From Molanna angustata (Eukaryota > Arthropoda > Insecta > Trichoptera > Molannidae): a stretch of 64,000 nt of DNA. Within the stretch, counting starts at the first letter, position 1; each line of letters opens with the position of its first letter. Where the stretch lies: positions 19,495,260 through 19,559,259 of the forward strand of contig OY754975.1 of the NCBI GenBank assembly GCA_963576475.1. Direction: 5' to 3'. Below are positions 33,700-43,739 of the stretch, one piece after another. Made by a program: the position numbers and the translations under genes. The notes beneath the pieces were generated by a model. That model did no database searches. It saw nothing but the letters and a program-made list of their open reading frames with translations, and was not told the DNA's origin.

Positions 33700-35024
33700 C
33701 TTAAACTGAAGATTGACTCTCAACTCTGTTATTCTGATGATTTTTAAATGGTACGTTTCTTCCTACTTTCACTTCCCTTTTCGAAGAAAAGTAGATCGCG
33801 GAGCTGACAATAAGGCCTTTGAAGCCACTAAGGCCAAAACGAATAAATTACTTGAAAAGGGACAGTTAAAACTGTACCTAATTGCCATTTTAACCCTTTT
33901 TTAATATTTTGAGACTGCTGTTGTAATAATAGGTACCCTAATTAGGTTTCCTGATTTTTTTAAAATAAATTTACATCATTAGTGAAAAAAAGATAACTGA
34001 TGCTTTATATTTTTATTAAATAAACCTATAAATAGGCGGTTAGTTTAATGCCAAATGGCAATTTAATCTAGAAAGTTCTCCCAATTTACTCTAAATAACG
34101 TGTCCCAGCACACAGAAGTAATATATGCCTAATAATGAATCATTTTGAATAAATATTTGTCCTGCTGGTGGGAATCGTCTCCTGGACGCCAGCACAGAAG
34201 TCGAATGACTTGCCAATATGCTGCGACGGTGGCGGTTATGTATAATTTTCAAATGGACAAATTCGTCGTATAATTTCCTTTATTGAATTGTTTAATTAAT
34301 TTATACTCAATGTTTTATGCAATCCATCTTTACAGATGATAGTAATAACAATGAAATACAATTTAAAATAATTTTAAGTTATTAATATAATTATTACTAA
34401 CATCAAAAAAAAAAATAGATCAATGCGTAAATTTGAAATTCAAAATATCAAAATAAAATGCAAAAAACGCATCGTTCAAGCTTCAATTGGGGAATAATTC
34501 ACCCATCCACAGTGACATTTTATATATAGACACGTTATATGAGAACAAAACGCCTTACAAAAATGGTACAGTTTTATCGATTTTTTTCAATATCACCAAG
34601 AAAGAGCACACACGTTAGAAAGAGATAATACAATAATTGACACAGACATATTTTCTCTTTTACTCATTACACATTATAATTATCTCTAACACCGAAAAAT
34701 GGCTGAGAAAGAGACGAACTTATATAAAGTTATAGCTGTGTGATAAAGCGAATACAACAAAATTTCTCTGCAAATCTATAAGCGAATATGACTCGACGAC
34801 TCTCTTCTTTACTCAAAATAAAAATATAAAATATAAAATAATCGACAAATCCATACAAATATATTAGTTATTGAATGAAATGATATATCTGGTCGTTCCT
34901 TCAGTTCTTGTGTAATTTTTACATGCACAAGATGACATCATACAATGTGGCATTTTGACTACGACAATACGACACTACAACATTTTGCGTGTAACTAAAG
35001 TGCGGTAAAAATTAAGTGAGGTAT
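33700..35024. other. AT-rich flank of the Ty3 element, no gene recognised
   Basis: No coding or repeat feature that I can name before the TSD GCGT at 35025-35028. Confidence 0.5.
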
Positions 35025-35100
35025 GCGTTGTAAGGAGTATAAATACTCCTTACGACACTCAAATCACACGGCATTGGATTCGGTACAGATGGTGACCTTC

Positions 35101-35400
35101 GGTGCGCGCGCACCGACACTGTCGCCCCATCGGCAGAGATGAAAAGTACGGGTGCGTGCGCAACAATTCTATCTATATTCCCGTCCAAGGCCGTTCGAGC
35201 TGCGCGCGCCTCAGACGACCGTATCGCCATCGGCAGATATGAGAATTAGAGGTGCGCGCGCGGCGATTTTCGTCTTCTCTCCCATCGAAGGCCGTTCCGA
35301 CCTGCGCGCGCACCGACAGTTTCGCCCCATCGGCAGATATGAGAATTAGAGGTGCGCGCGCGGCGATTTTCGTCTACTCTCCCGCCGTTCCGATCGATCG
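35101..35400 (+). repeat. Triplicated 100-bp CpG-rich repeat in LTR
   Basis: The landmark CGGCAGA(T/G)AT occurs at 35131, 35231 and 35331, exactly 100 bp apart, with GGTGCGCGCGC in each unit. Copies 2 and 3 are almost identical; copy 1 is more diverged. The same array is in the right LTR at 43812-44111. Its high CpG contrasts with the AT-rich surroundings; a promoter or enhancer role is inferred. Confidence 0.85.
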
Positions 35401-35951
35401 GCGCGCGCAAGTGACGCCGAGTTGATGTCTGGATTCCCGCCGGCTTTTTTTTCGGTTTTGACTTTGAAAGTATTTTGATCGGAGAAAAATAATATCGAAT
35501 GTGGTGCGATAGAATAATTAATTGAAAATAAAGTAACGGATTAATTGAAAATAAAGTAACTTCAGATCGTTGACAACTTTTTATTCAAAATGTGGAGGTA
35601 TTAGTAACTTAATTATCTTTCACAATTAAACAGTGGTTGAAAGAACTGTAAGCTAGCATAAAATATAAATTTATTATGGATCAAAAAGATACGTGTTCAC
35701 ACTACACTTGTTAGAATGATAACTCCAGTGATTAATAATCAAGTGTTGAGAGTGAAAAGTAAAATAACCATAGACAGCTAATGTTGATCGGTGTTAATTT
35801 TTATCAGAATAAAGTTTAAATATTTTTTAATTTTTGCTTTAAAGCATCTTTTTAATGTTTCGTGTAATTGATATTAATATTGACTGTGATTAATTTGTAA
35901 AAGCGTTATAATAATGGACGATTTAGAATATCCTGGAATGATTCTACTTTG

Positions 35952-36370
35952 ATGGCTCCCCTCCGAGCCAATCGAACTGCTTGGCCTGTAGCTAATATCG
36001 AAAGCTTCTTCTTGCCCGAGTTTAAGATCGACTGTGACACGCACAGCAAGCAATTGAAACATTTGGATGCTATCTCCAAGGGTGCATTTCGCAAAGTACA
36101 CTAAGTACATCATGTTGAATCTGAGAAATTGCTTGCTCTGAGGATTCTGCTCGAGCTCAGATAGTATCCGAGAATTGTTTAAAGCAAGTAAGGGACGAGG
36201 TGCATATACAAGAGGTCTGCGGTCGCCATCTTTCATTGTGAGCTGTTTCCTGAAATGGCAGACTGGAGGGAAGCTGTACATAGTCACTGAATTCATTTCC
36301 GGTGGTGAACTGTCCCATCTCTTGGAGAAGTATTTAGTGCTTCTCGAAGAGTCGGTTCGATGCGACACCG
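35952..36370 (+). pseudogene. Kinase N-lobe-like relic inside the left LTR
   Basis: Pieces in order, in shifting frames: from the ATG at 35952, ESFFLPEFKID and AISKGAFRKVH (glycine-loop-like) to a TAA at 36102; then EKLLALRIL (VAIK-like strand, Lys replaced by Arg); then SENCLKQVRDEVHIQEVCGR (alpha-C-like, with Glu); then FIVSCFLKW and QTGGKLYIVTEFISGGEL (the hinge of AGC kinases such as S6 kinase). The order and spacing follow a protein kinase N-lobe, and no intron interrupts it. At least one stop and two frame changes make it non-coding. The catalytic HRD and DFG motifs are absent. Probably a captured host transcript fragment. Confidence 0.7.
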
Positions 36371-36747
36371 ACAAACCCTTACAAGGCTCCAGGTACCGTC
36401 ACACCCTTTTTGTTTATTTTTTGTAGAGGTTCAAGATGACACACGCGGTATAAAATATTAATTAACTTATTTACGATATATCTCAAATTATTGATTACTA
36501 ACAAAAATAAATTGTATTGACCTTTCGTTGTAGTCATGTATGTAATTGTATTTATGTATAAATTGTATTAAAATTGTATTGGCGGCGTGACAACCCATTC
36601 AAGTGACCGAGAAATATATTTTGCTAAACCTTAATGTATATATTATTCAACTACCTTAACTTGCAACGAAGACATCCCCTGACGGTGAGAGCGTAGCTCG
36701 AACCTGAGCAGCCGGCAAAGAAGGGCCAACAATAGGACCTTCACACA

Positions 36748-36765
36748 TGGCGCCCAAGCGTGTGG
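36748..36765 (+). promoter_or_regulatory. Primer-binding site, tRNA-Lys-like
   Basis: TGGCGCCCAAGCGTGTGG begins two bases after the LTR. It resembles the TGGCGCCCAACGTGGGGC site used by gypsy-type elements for tRNA-Lys (family knowledge), with one extra G. It would prime minus-strand DNA synthesis. Confidence 0.75.
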
Positions 36766-36865
36766 ACTCGTTTTAACCGCCTCGTTGCAAGTTACTGGTA
36801 GATTTTCTATTTTTTCTCGTACTTTTTGGTTGAATTTAGTACAAAAATAATTGTCAACTCTAAAA

Positions 36866-37921
36866 ATGAGTGCATCTTTAGCGTGTTCGGTTATCCCCAA
36901 TGTCAACTCGTCAAGTGCCGCTACGCTAAAGCATGCATTGACAGCGCGCGGCGTAGTTCCCAAGCGCGCTCTATCAACGCTTCGGAGACAGGCCAACGAC
37001 TACAATAAAAACCTGGGCCCTGAACTTCCTGAAGTCGCGCCCGTGGTCAGAGCTCAGGCCTCTAGGGACCTCACCCTAGTGATGCAAGCAATACAGACTG
37101 ATGGCTCGCTTTTATCTCCACAATTACCCCCAACACCACCTACAAGTTCCTTACTACGTCGGAGGAGCCGATCCCTCCCGCACATCAACACGAACTATAG
37201 CACCTGGCCGGTACCAACGTTTGACGGTTCCGGCGACGCCAGAGAATTCCTTAAAAGGTTAGAGGAGGTGGCCCGCTCCAGACGAGTAAGAGTGGAAGAG
37301 CTAACGTTCGCCCTCCCAGAGTTTCTTCAAGGTAGAGCTCTGGCGTTCTATCGGTTGAAATTTTCCGAGGACGTCTCGTGGCTGGAATTAAAAAAGTCCA
37401 TTCTTTCCCGCTTTGAAGCACCAAACTTCATGGAGGAGAGGAGATTGGCGATTTGGAGTTCTGTGCAGAAGCCCCAAGAACCGGCCATAGATTTTATATC
37501 TCGCGTCCAGGAGTTGAACGCGGGGCTGGACGTTCCACTCCCAGAGGCAGATATTATCAGTGTGGCGAAGAGGGGATTACTTCCAGATTACCATTCCCTG
37601 CTGGCTGCGGCTGATCCAACATCTGTAATGGCCATTGAAAGGCTGGTCGCCTCCTTCGACCAACTAAGGAAGCCAGTCTGCCCTCAACCACTTGCTCGCG
37701 GACCTACCGTCACCTCAGTCGCCTTTCCCCCTGCCAAACGTTGCTTCTCCTGCCAACAGGAGGGACACTTTGCCAGGGAGTGCCCTCGCCGACCTATAAG
37801 GGACAACCCTCGCTTCACCCCTCGTCCTGAAGGACAAAACGCCCAGAGGAACCCTCCTTACACCTCGAAATTTTCTCGTCCCCCACCCAAAACCTCTCGC
37901 ACGACAAAAAACGCCCAATGA
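36866..37921 (+). CDS. gag: gag: capsid and zinc-knuckle nucleocapsid
   Basis: The first ATG of the frame is at 36866, giving 351 residues (the frame is open slightly further upstream, but without an ATG). An arginine-rich stretch (LLRRRSRSLPH) precedes a capsid-like region (YSTWPVPTFDGSGDAREFLK ... FLQGRALAFYR, as in retrotransposon gag domains). Near the C-terminus CFSCQQEGHFAREC is a CX2CX4HX4C zinc knuckle for RNA binding (about residues 293-306). The tail is rich in Pro and Arg. Stop TGA overlaps the pol ATG (ATGA). Gag forms the particle that packages the element RNA. The frame is intact. Confidence 0.9.
   Translation: MSASLACSVIPNVNSSSAATLKHALTARGVVPKRALSTLRRQANDYNKNLGPELPEVAPVVRAQASRDLTLVMQAIQTDGSLLSPQLPPTPPTSSLLRRRSRSLPHINTNYSTWPVPTFDGSGDAREFLKRLEEVARSRRVRVEELTFALPEFLQGRALAFYRLKFSEDVSWLELKKSILSRFEAPNFMEERRLAIWSSVQKPQEPAIDFISRVQELNAGLDVPLPEADIISVAKRGLLPDYHSLLAAADPTSVMAIERLVASFDQLRKPVCPQPLARGPTVTSVAFPPAKRCFSCQQEGHFARECPRRPIRDNPRFTPRPEGQNAQRNPPYTSKFSRPPPKTSRTTKNAQ
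37906..37912 (+). promoter_or_regulatory. Slippery heptamer A AAA AAC for -1 frameshift
   Basis: In the gag frame the codons are ACA AAA AAC, so the heptamer has the X XXY YYZ phase. It lies three codons before the gag stop, and the -1 frame is open from here into pol (37918). It would make a Gag-Pol fusion. Confidence 0.75.
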
Positions 37922-39888
37922 GCCAATCCCCCGAACACCGTAAGGAGTGGGAGGATTGGCTAAAAACGGTTCAATGCTTCCATAATATATACAACATGAA
38001 CGCCTTATCCATCCGTAACGACCTCTACAGCCGCCCGTTTTTGTCTTGCCGAATTCGTGGCATCCATTTTCGAGCCTTACTGGACACAGGAGCTGCCACA
38101 AACGTGTTGGGAGGTTCCTTGTCATCGAGCCTCGAGAACTTTAAATTAGATTTCTGCCCCACCGGAGGAGTGGTTTATACAGCTGATGCGACCCCCCATA
38201 CAATCACCGGGACTATTACTCTTCCACTCTCCTTCGAGAACCGAACCTTGACGGTACCTTTTCGTACAGTACCATCCTTGGAGGACTCGATAATATTGGG
38301 TGCTCAATTCCTGCGTGACTCAGGCTTGGCCCCCCGACTTTTCCCCGATGCGGACGTAAATATTAATATAAATAAAGAAAATGTCGTCATATCGGTCCTC
38401 CAGACCCCCCCCAAGTGCCTTGTATCGTACGACCACCTCTCTGCTACGCAGAAGGGTGGAATAGAAAACATTCGCAGTAGATTCGAAGAGATTTCCTTTG
38501 AAAAGAAAGGACTAGGACGAACCACCCTGGTGTCCCATGTGATTGATACGAACGACCACCCACCCATTAAACAACGTACGTATCCTGTATCCCACGCTCG
38601 CCGTCAGCAGATCATTTCGGAACTCGATAAAATGATAGAACTCGGTGTAGTCGAGCCTAGCCGCAGTCCTTGGCTGAACAACTGTTTTCTCGTTCCTAAG
38701 TCAGACGGTACGGCACGTTTCGTATTGGACCCTCGCCGACTGAACGAAGTAACTACGGCAGACTCATATCGTATCCCCAATATTCTACGAATTTTTGACG
38801 ATCTAAAAGACATCAAGTTTCTCACTGCGCTGGACCTGAGCCATGGGTATTGGCAGTTGCCCTTATCGCCAGAGAGCAGACCTAAGACCGCCTTTTTTGT
38901 TCCTGGACGAGGCCTCTTCCAATATACAGTTTGCCCCATGGGAGCTAAAAACAGTGGTATGGCGATGCAACGATTGGTGGATGAACTCTTTTGTGACGTC
39001 CAAGATCAGGTATATTGTTACCTCGATGATATCCTGATCTGTAGTTCAGATTTCGAATCCCACCTCCAGACCCTTAACATTGTTCTTGACCGTCTTCGTG
39101 GAGCAAACCTCACCATTAAACTTGCAAAATCGGAATTTTGCAAGGCCTCCCTGAAATACCTCGGACACATTATCGATTCAGAAGGAATCCGCACCGACCC
39201 AGAAAAAGTAAGAGTCATGTTATCCTACCCCAGACCTAAAAACCCGAAACAGGTCCGTGGATTCCTAGGAATGTGTTCTTATTACCGCAGGTTCATAAAC
39301 AACTTTTCCCGTATAGCCGCTCCTTTGTGCGCACTCACTAGCTCGAAAATTAAATCCAAAGAATTTTCTTGGACGCCTGAGGCAGAGCAGTCCTTTTGTG
39401 CTCTAAAGAAAGCCATGACCACCGCTCCGGTTTTAAAAACACCCGACTACACTGTTCCCTTTTCGTTAACTTGTGATGCCAGTGCCATAAGCGTCGGCAG
39501 CTATCTCTCCCAAAATATGCCTGATGGGTCCGAACATGTAATCGCCTATTTTTCTCGGAAATTATCTCCCCAGGAACGATCTTACTCGGTGACAGAACGT
39601 GAATTATTGGCCATATTAAATTCTGTCGAACACTTCAGACCATACCTGGACGGAACTTCGTTCACCGTATACTCTGACCACGGATCCCTGAAGTACCTGA
39701 CAAGCATGGAATCTCCATCAGGCCGATTGATGCGGTGGAGCTGCCGCCTGTCCCAGTACGATTTTCAAATTGTCTACAAGAAGGGCAAAGAGAATAACTT
39801 GGCCGATGGGCTCAGTCGAATTGAATTGGACAATCTCAGTCTAGTGGAACCCTTTGATGTTCTACAGACCCTTGGTATAGTAAAATAA
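37918..39888 (+). CDS. pol: pol: protease, reverse transcriptase, RNase H
   Basis: 656 residues in the -1 frame relative to gag. Protease: LLDTGAATNVLG (DTG at about 56-58). Reverse transcriptase: VVEPSRSPWLNN, FLTALDLSHGYWQL (motif A Asp about 306), YTVCPMGAKNS, and YLDDILICS (about 368-376, catalytic). Thumb: GFLGMCSYYRRFI. RNase H: SLTCDASAISVGSYLSQ, AYFSRKLSPQERSYSVTERE and YSDHGSLKYL, ending KKGKENNLADGLSR. All catalytic motifs appear intact. It ends at TAA (39886-39888) just before integrase, which lies in another frame; most Ty3-type pol genes are one continuous frame. Confidence 0.95.
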   Translation: MSQSPEHRKEWEDWLKTVQCFHNIYNMNALSIRNDLYSRPFLSCRIRGIHFRALLDTGAATNVLGGSLSSSLENFKLDFCPTGGVVYTADATPHTITGTITLPLSFENRTLTVPFRTVPSLEDSIILGAQFLRDSGLAPRLFPDADVNININKENVVISVLQTPPKCLVSYDHLSATQKGGIENIRSRFEEISFEKKGLGRTTLVSHVIDTNDHPPIKQRTYPVSHARRQQIISELDKMIELGVVEPSRSPWLNNCFLVPKSDGTARFVLDPRRLNEVTTADSYRIPNILRIFDDLKDIKFLTALDLSHGYWQLPLSPESRPKTAFFVPGRGLFQYTVCPMGAKNSGMAMQRLVDELFCDVQDQVYCYLDDILICSSDFESHLQTLNIVLDRLRGANLTIKLAKSEFCKASLKYLGHIIDSEGIRTDPEKVRVMLSYPRPKNPKQVRGFLGMCSYYRRFINNFSRIAAPLCALTSSKIKSKEFSWTPEAEQSFCALKKAMTTAPVLKTPDYTVPFSLTCDASAISVGSYLSQNMPDGSEHVIAYFSRKLSPQERSYSVTERELLAILNSVEHFRPYLDGTSFTVYSDHGSLKYLTSMESPSGRLMRWSCRLSQYDFQIVYKKGKENNLADGLSRIELDNLSLVEPFDVLQTLGIVK

Positions 39889-39899
39889 AGAAGAGTACA

Positions 39900-41084
39900 A
39901 TGACTGATCCGGCGTCAGTTCCTGGATTTATGTACAAGGATAATCACTTGTACCGTTATTCAAATTCAAAGCACGACCCTCTTACTGGTAACGACCGCTG
40001 CTGGAAAGTAGTAGTTCCTTCTGACCATGTCAACCCCTTAATCCAGACGACTCATGAATTCCTGTGCCATGTTGGAGCCCATAAGACCTTTGAATTCCTC
40101 TCCAGAACTTATTACTGGCGAGGCATGTCTCAATCCATCCGTCAATTTCTTTCACACTGTGACATTTGCAAGGCGTATAAACCGAACCGCCAACCACCCT
40201 TAGGACTCATGACCGTCCCCAAAAAAGTTAATCGGCCGATGCAATCTCTCTCAGCCGACCTAATTGGTCCATTGCCACTCTCCAAACGTCGAAACATGTA
40301 CATTCTCTCCGTCGTGGACGTGTTTTCAAAATTTGTCTGGGCTTTCCCCTTGCGCCACGCCAATTCTAAAACAATTATTAGACTGATCGAAGAAAACATT
40401 TTCCTACCTTATTCTATTCCGCGAACAATGATCCTGGACAACGGAAAACAGTTTGTCAGCAAGGAATTCAAAACGTTCCTCGAAAACTACGGTATAAAAG
40501 ATCTGTTCTACAACGCCCTGTACCATCCCCAAAATAATGTCGTTGAAAGGTACAACGCATCTATCGTCACTGCCCTGTCTATCTCTGTGCAAGATGACCA
40601 GAGAGGCTGGTGTGGCCACCTTCCCAAAATTTGCTCCGTATTAAATAACACCGTTAACGCAACCACAGACCACTCACCCTTTTACCTAATGCATGGATTC
40701 CACCCCCACCCGCATGCTTCAACGCATGATGTAGAGAACGACCCACATGACCCTCACCACAACTCCCCGAGTTATATCAAATCACTTGAGAACCTTGAAA
40801 CATTATACGACCGAGTAACTTCTCACCTATTAACAGCATTCCAAAAGAATGCTAGTCGTTACAACTTAAGGAGGAAGAATTGTGTGCTATCCGTGGGTCA
40901 AACAGTCTGGAGAAGGAATTTCGTTCTGTCCGATGGAGCCAAGGGCTTTACTTCCAAACTTGCCCCTAAGTTTGTCAAGAATGTGGTACTTCAGTGTGTG
41001 TCCGACAAGATCTACTTACTGGGTAACATGCAAGGTAAACCTTGCGGTCGGTATCACATTAAAGACATAGTCAAAGTCGATTAG
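39900..41084 (+). CDS. Integrase
   Basis: 394 residues. An N-terminal zinc-binding region (H57, H61, then CDIC with C87 and C90) precedes the catalytic core: SADLIGPL (D120), MILDNGKQF (D180) and PQNNVVERYN (E216), a DD35E arrangement. The C-terminal part (SVGQTVWRRNF...LAPKFVKNVVLQ...GRYHIKDI) fits the GPY/F-like module of Ty3 integrases. It inserts the DNA copy into the host genome. The ATG comes 11 bases after the pol stop; the frame is -1 relative to pol and open back across that stop, so it may be made by a second frameshift, or a single-base change may have split pol. Confidence 0.9.
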   Translation: MTDPASVPGFMYKDNHLYRYSNSKHDPLTGNDRCWKVVVPSDHVNPLIQTTHEFLCHVGAHKTFEFLSRTYYWRGMSQSIRQFLSHCDICKAYKPNRQPPLGLMTVPKKVNRPMQSLSADLIGPLPLSKRRNMYILSVVDVFSKFVWAFPLRHANSKTIIRLIEENIFLPYSIPRTMILDNGKQFVSKEFKTFLENYGIKDLFYNALYHPQNNVVERYNASIVTALSISVQDDQRGWCGHLPKICSVLNNTVNATTDHSPFYLMHGFHPHPHASTHDVENDPHDPHHNSPSYIKSLENLETLYDRVTSHLLTAFQKNASRYNLRRKNCVLSVGQTVWRRNFVLSDGAKGFTSKLAPKFVKNVVLQCVSDKIYLLGNMQGKPCGRYHIKDIVKVD

Positions 41085-43739
41085 ACAGGAACTACATGTT
41101 TTGAACATCATCGAATTCTTCAAAAGTCTACCTCTGAAAACCGCCTGCAGATTGGGGCCTAAAGAATACCTCTGCCATTTTGTAGTTTTGAATGCGGCGT
41201 AAAAGGCCCCGGATCAATCTACATTTTCGGCACCCAATAGGCCGGGTTTAGTAGAATAGGTCTCTCTTGTTATTGTGTTGCGAGCGGAGTAAAAACCTCC
41301 GAACAACCTCTTATCCCACTCTCTCATGTGATTCACCTTAATATCTTACCTCTCATCTTTCCCATCCCTTGGACACATATTCGCTAGTCATACTTGAATG
41401 TGTTGGTCGCAAGGTTGAATAAAACTGTCCCTTATTCTGTCTGTCCACCTTCCATGTTGCCTTACATAAGTCATCACGTTCTTAGGCTTAAGTTACGTTA
41501 GTTTTAAGATTTTGTCTACGTCTGATTCAAGCAATTGTGAACCATGTACTTGTAATATTTTTTTTACCGTCTTACTGTTGATGTCGAAATCCTTACCAGA
41601 TGGACGTGTATCTATTATTCTAATTTTGTTTTGTATATGTATATTCGGTCAATATCCGATTACTGTTAATTTTGATGGTGCTCTCACTCTCCCCGTCTAA
41701 TATTTCCTTATACGACCGAAGGTATAGGATGAAATTCTCGGGTTCTTGTTTTCCCCTAAATTAAAACAAGTGGCGCCTATTTACTAAATTATTGTGTTTC
41801 ATGGTCGACAAATACGGGCCGGTGTGTATCACTGTTGTCGACTCGGTTATCCCATCCCCCCCCAGTACTTCTTGATTTTCTTACTTGTTTGGACTCGTTA
41901 TTCGTGTATAAATGTATCTTTCCGTGACGAATGATGTATGTTTCATGGTATGACAGATGTTGAGCGAAAGATGAGCCTTGTTTCTGACGAATGTGAGTTG
42001 AGTGTGTTTGTGACGAGTCTAGACACTCTGTGACTGTAGTTGATGTTCTTCTTCTTATGATTATTCAGAGTACCCTTGACTGAGCAGTGATCATGTCATA
42101 TTGTCAGTGGCAATAATTGTTGTTGTCACCCTTGAGAAAGCATTGTGGAAGAATGATGAGATCTTGGCTGATCACCAGAGATCTGAAGTAGGAGTTGCAG
42201 TCTAGCCGATGGCTGGGCGAGTATGATCTGACGAGATCATGGATTGTGGAAAATTGTCTCTGAGGACGGAAAAGTGACTAACTTCCTCCGGAGGAGAAAT
42301 TGTTCTTTCGGTGGTTAAGTCCGCACTTTGAGGTGTAAGTGATTCTACTTACTGGAAACCTCTAGGACGCTCGTGGACTACACCGTTTGTTGGGTGATTG
42401 CCGATTCTGCTTGTATAATCACTCATCTGCGGTCTAAGTGAGATATTGAGAATGGGCATCCAAGTGGATTCCGTCTGCCTATTTGGGCAAAGTATATACT
42501 GTGTGTTTGTCAACTGTATTCCACCTTTGAGTTAATGAGTTCCAGTTGTCTGCACACGTGTTCCCGTCTAATATTGTTTGAAGGATGTGTCAACTTTGCA
42601 CTTTTAAGTCCTCCTTACATTCCTATTATGTTATTCTAAGTTACGTTAAACATTTTTATACTCGTTTCCACGGTTGCTTGAATCACCGCGTCTATTTTAT
42701 CACTGTTTTATTTTATACTATCTTATCGTACGACTATTTGATGATCCCTAAACCGTTCATTTAAATTAAGCCCGTACCGTTGATGGTGCTTTATATTTTG
42801 TCATTATTTGTATAAATTTGTTACTGCAGAATGGATTGTCACACCGCAACCAATGTTAATTGGAATATAAGAATTAATTATTAAGTATATATTATGTTGC
42901 TAGTATATAAGTTGATAGTTTCGTACGTAGTTTGTAAGTGTCATACTTGAACCAAAAAATATGTATTCCCTCCGTGTAAAGTTAAATATTCCGACAGCAA
43001 GAAATTTAAACCACTGGTTTTTCTAATCAGTGTCAGTGAAGTGGGGAAAAAGCACTGCCATTTGTTAAAGGGTTTTTCCCACCCAACATCAAGAAACATA
43101 GCTTCAGTGAACCATTGTGTAAATTAGTTTTATATTGAATTTTGTTGATTTTTAATATTTTTTGTCATGTATATAATGTGTTGTACTTGTATTATTATAT
43201 GATCTTGTTGGATGAACAACGTTGCTTAATATAGGCAAGCCTTATTATGGCATCTAGTGTTTGCGATAGCGACCTTGTTCATCTGGACTTATAATCGGAG
43301 GTCCTTCGTTGCTCCTGTTAATATTTTTTTTGTCATGCATACAATGTGTTGTACTTGTATTATTGTATGATCATTGTTGGATGAACGACGTTGCTTGATA
43401 TAGGCAACTCCGATTGTAGCATATCGTTTGCAATAGCGACCTCGTTCATTTAAACTTGTAGTTTGGGCATCATTTTTTCTGTTAATATGTTTCCTTGACG
43501 ATGAGAAGGGTTGATCAAACATGCTGATAATTTTTATGGTAAATCTTGCCCATCGTCCTGTCATCGTGTGTCATCAACTACTAAGAACCGAAAGAGAGAG
43601 CCTTGGGGGAATTTTAGTAGTGAGCAGCGACCGCGATCCCTGGATGTTATTACGATTGACGACCTCATCGTCCGAATTGCTAGACGCTAACCGACGTTAA
43701 CACTTTTTTTTTCTTTTTTTTTCCCAAGATAAGATGGTG
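41085..43739 (+). other. Long non-coding region between integrase and right LTR
   Basis: No long ORF. A short frame from an ATG at 41581 to a stop at 41698 encodes a basic start, then a hydrophobic segment (VSIILILFCICIFG) like a signal peptide; it could be the start of a lost env-like gene, but no other env feature is visible. A 168-bp tandem duplication lies at 43151-43485. Just before the LTR are T-rich runs and AAGATAAGATGGTG, a weak candidate for the polypurine tract. Confidence 0.6.
43151..43485 (+). repeat. 168-bp direct tandem duplication
   Basis: TGTCATG followed by ATAATGTGTTGTACTTGTAT (with one change) occurs at 43163 and 43331. Both units also contain GGATGAAC.ACGTTGCTT and AATAGCGACCT-like blocks. 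The units differ at several positions. Confidence 0.75.

Larger units (their letters stand above)
35029..36745 (+). repeat. Left LTR
   Basis: It begins TG and a perfect palindrome, TAAGGAGTAT-AA-ATACTCCTTA (35031-35052), which includes a TATAAAT element. Next come a CpG-rich 100-bp repeat in three copies, then the kinase-like relic, then AATAAA-type signals (near 36510) and the end TTCACA. It should contain the element's promoter and polyadenylation signals. Confidence 0.95.

Noticed and set aside
35874..36374. 166-codon minus-strand frame in each LTR
   Set aside because: It is the shadow of the kinase-like plus-strand sequence; its own translation shows no recognisable domain.
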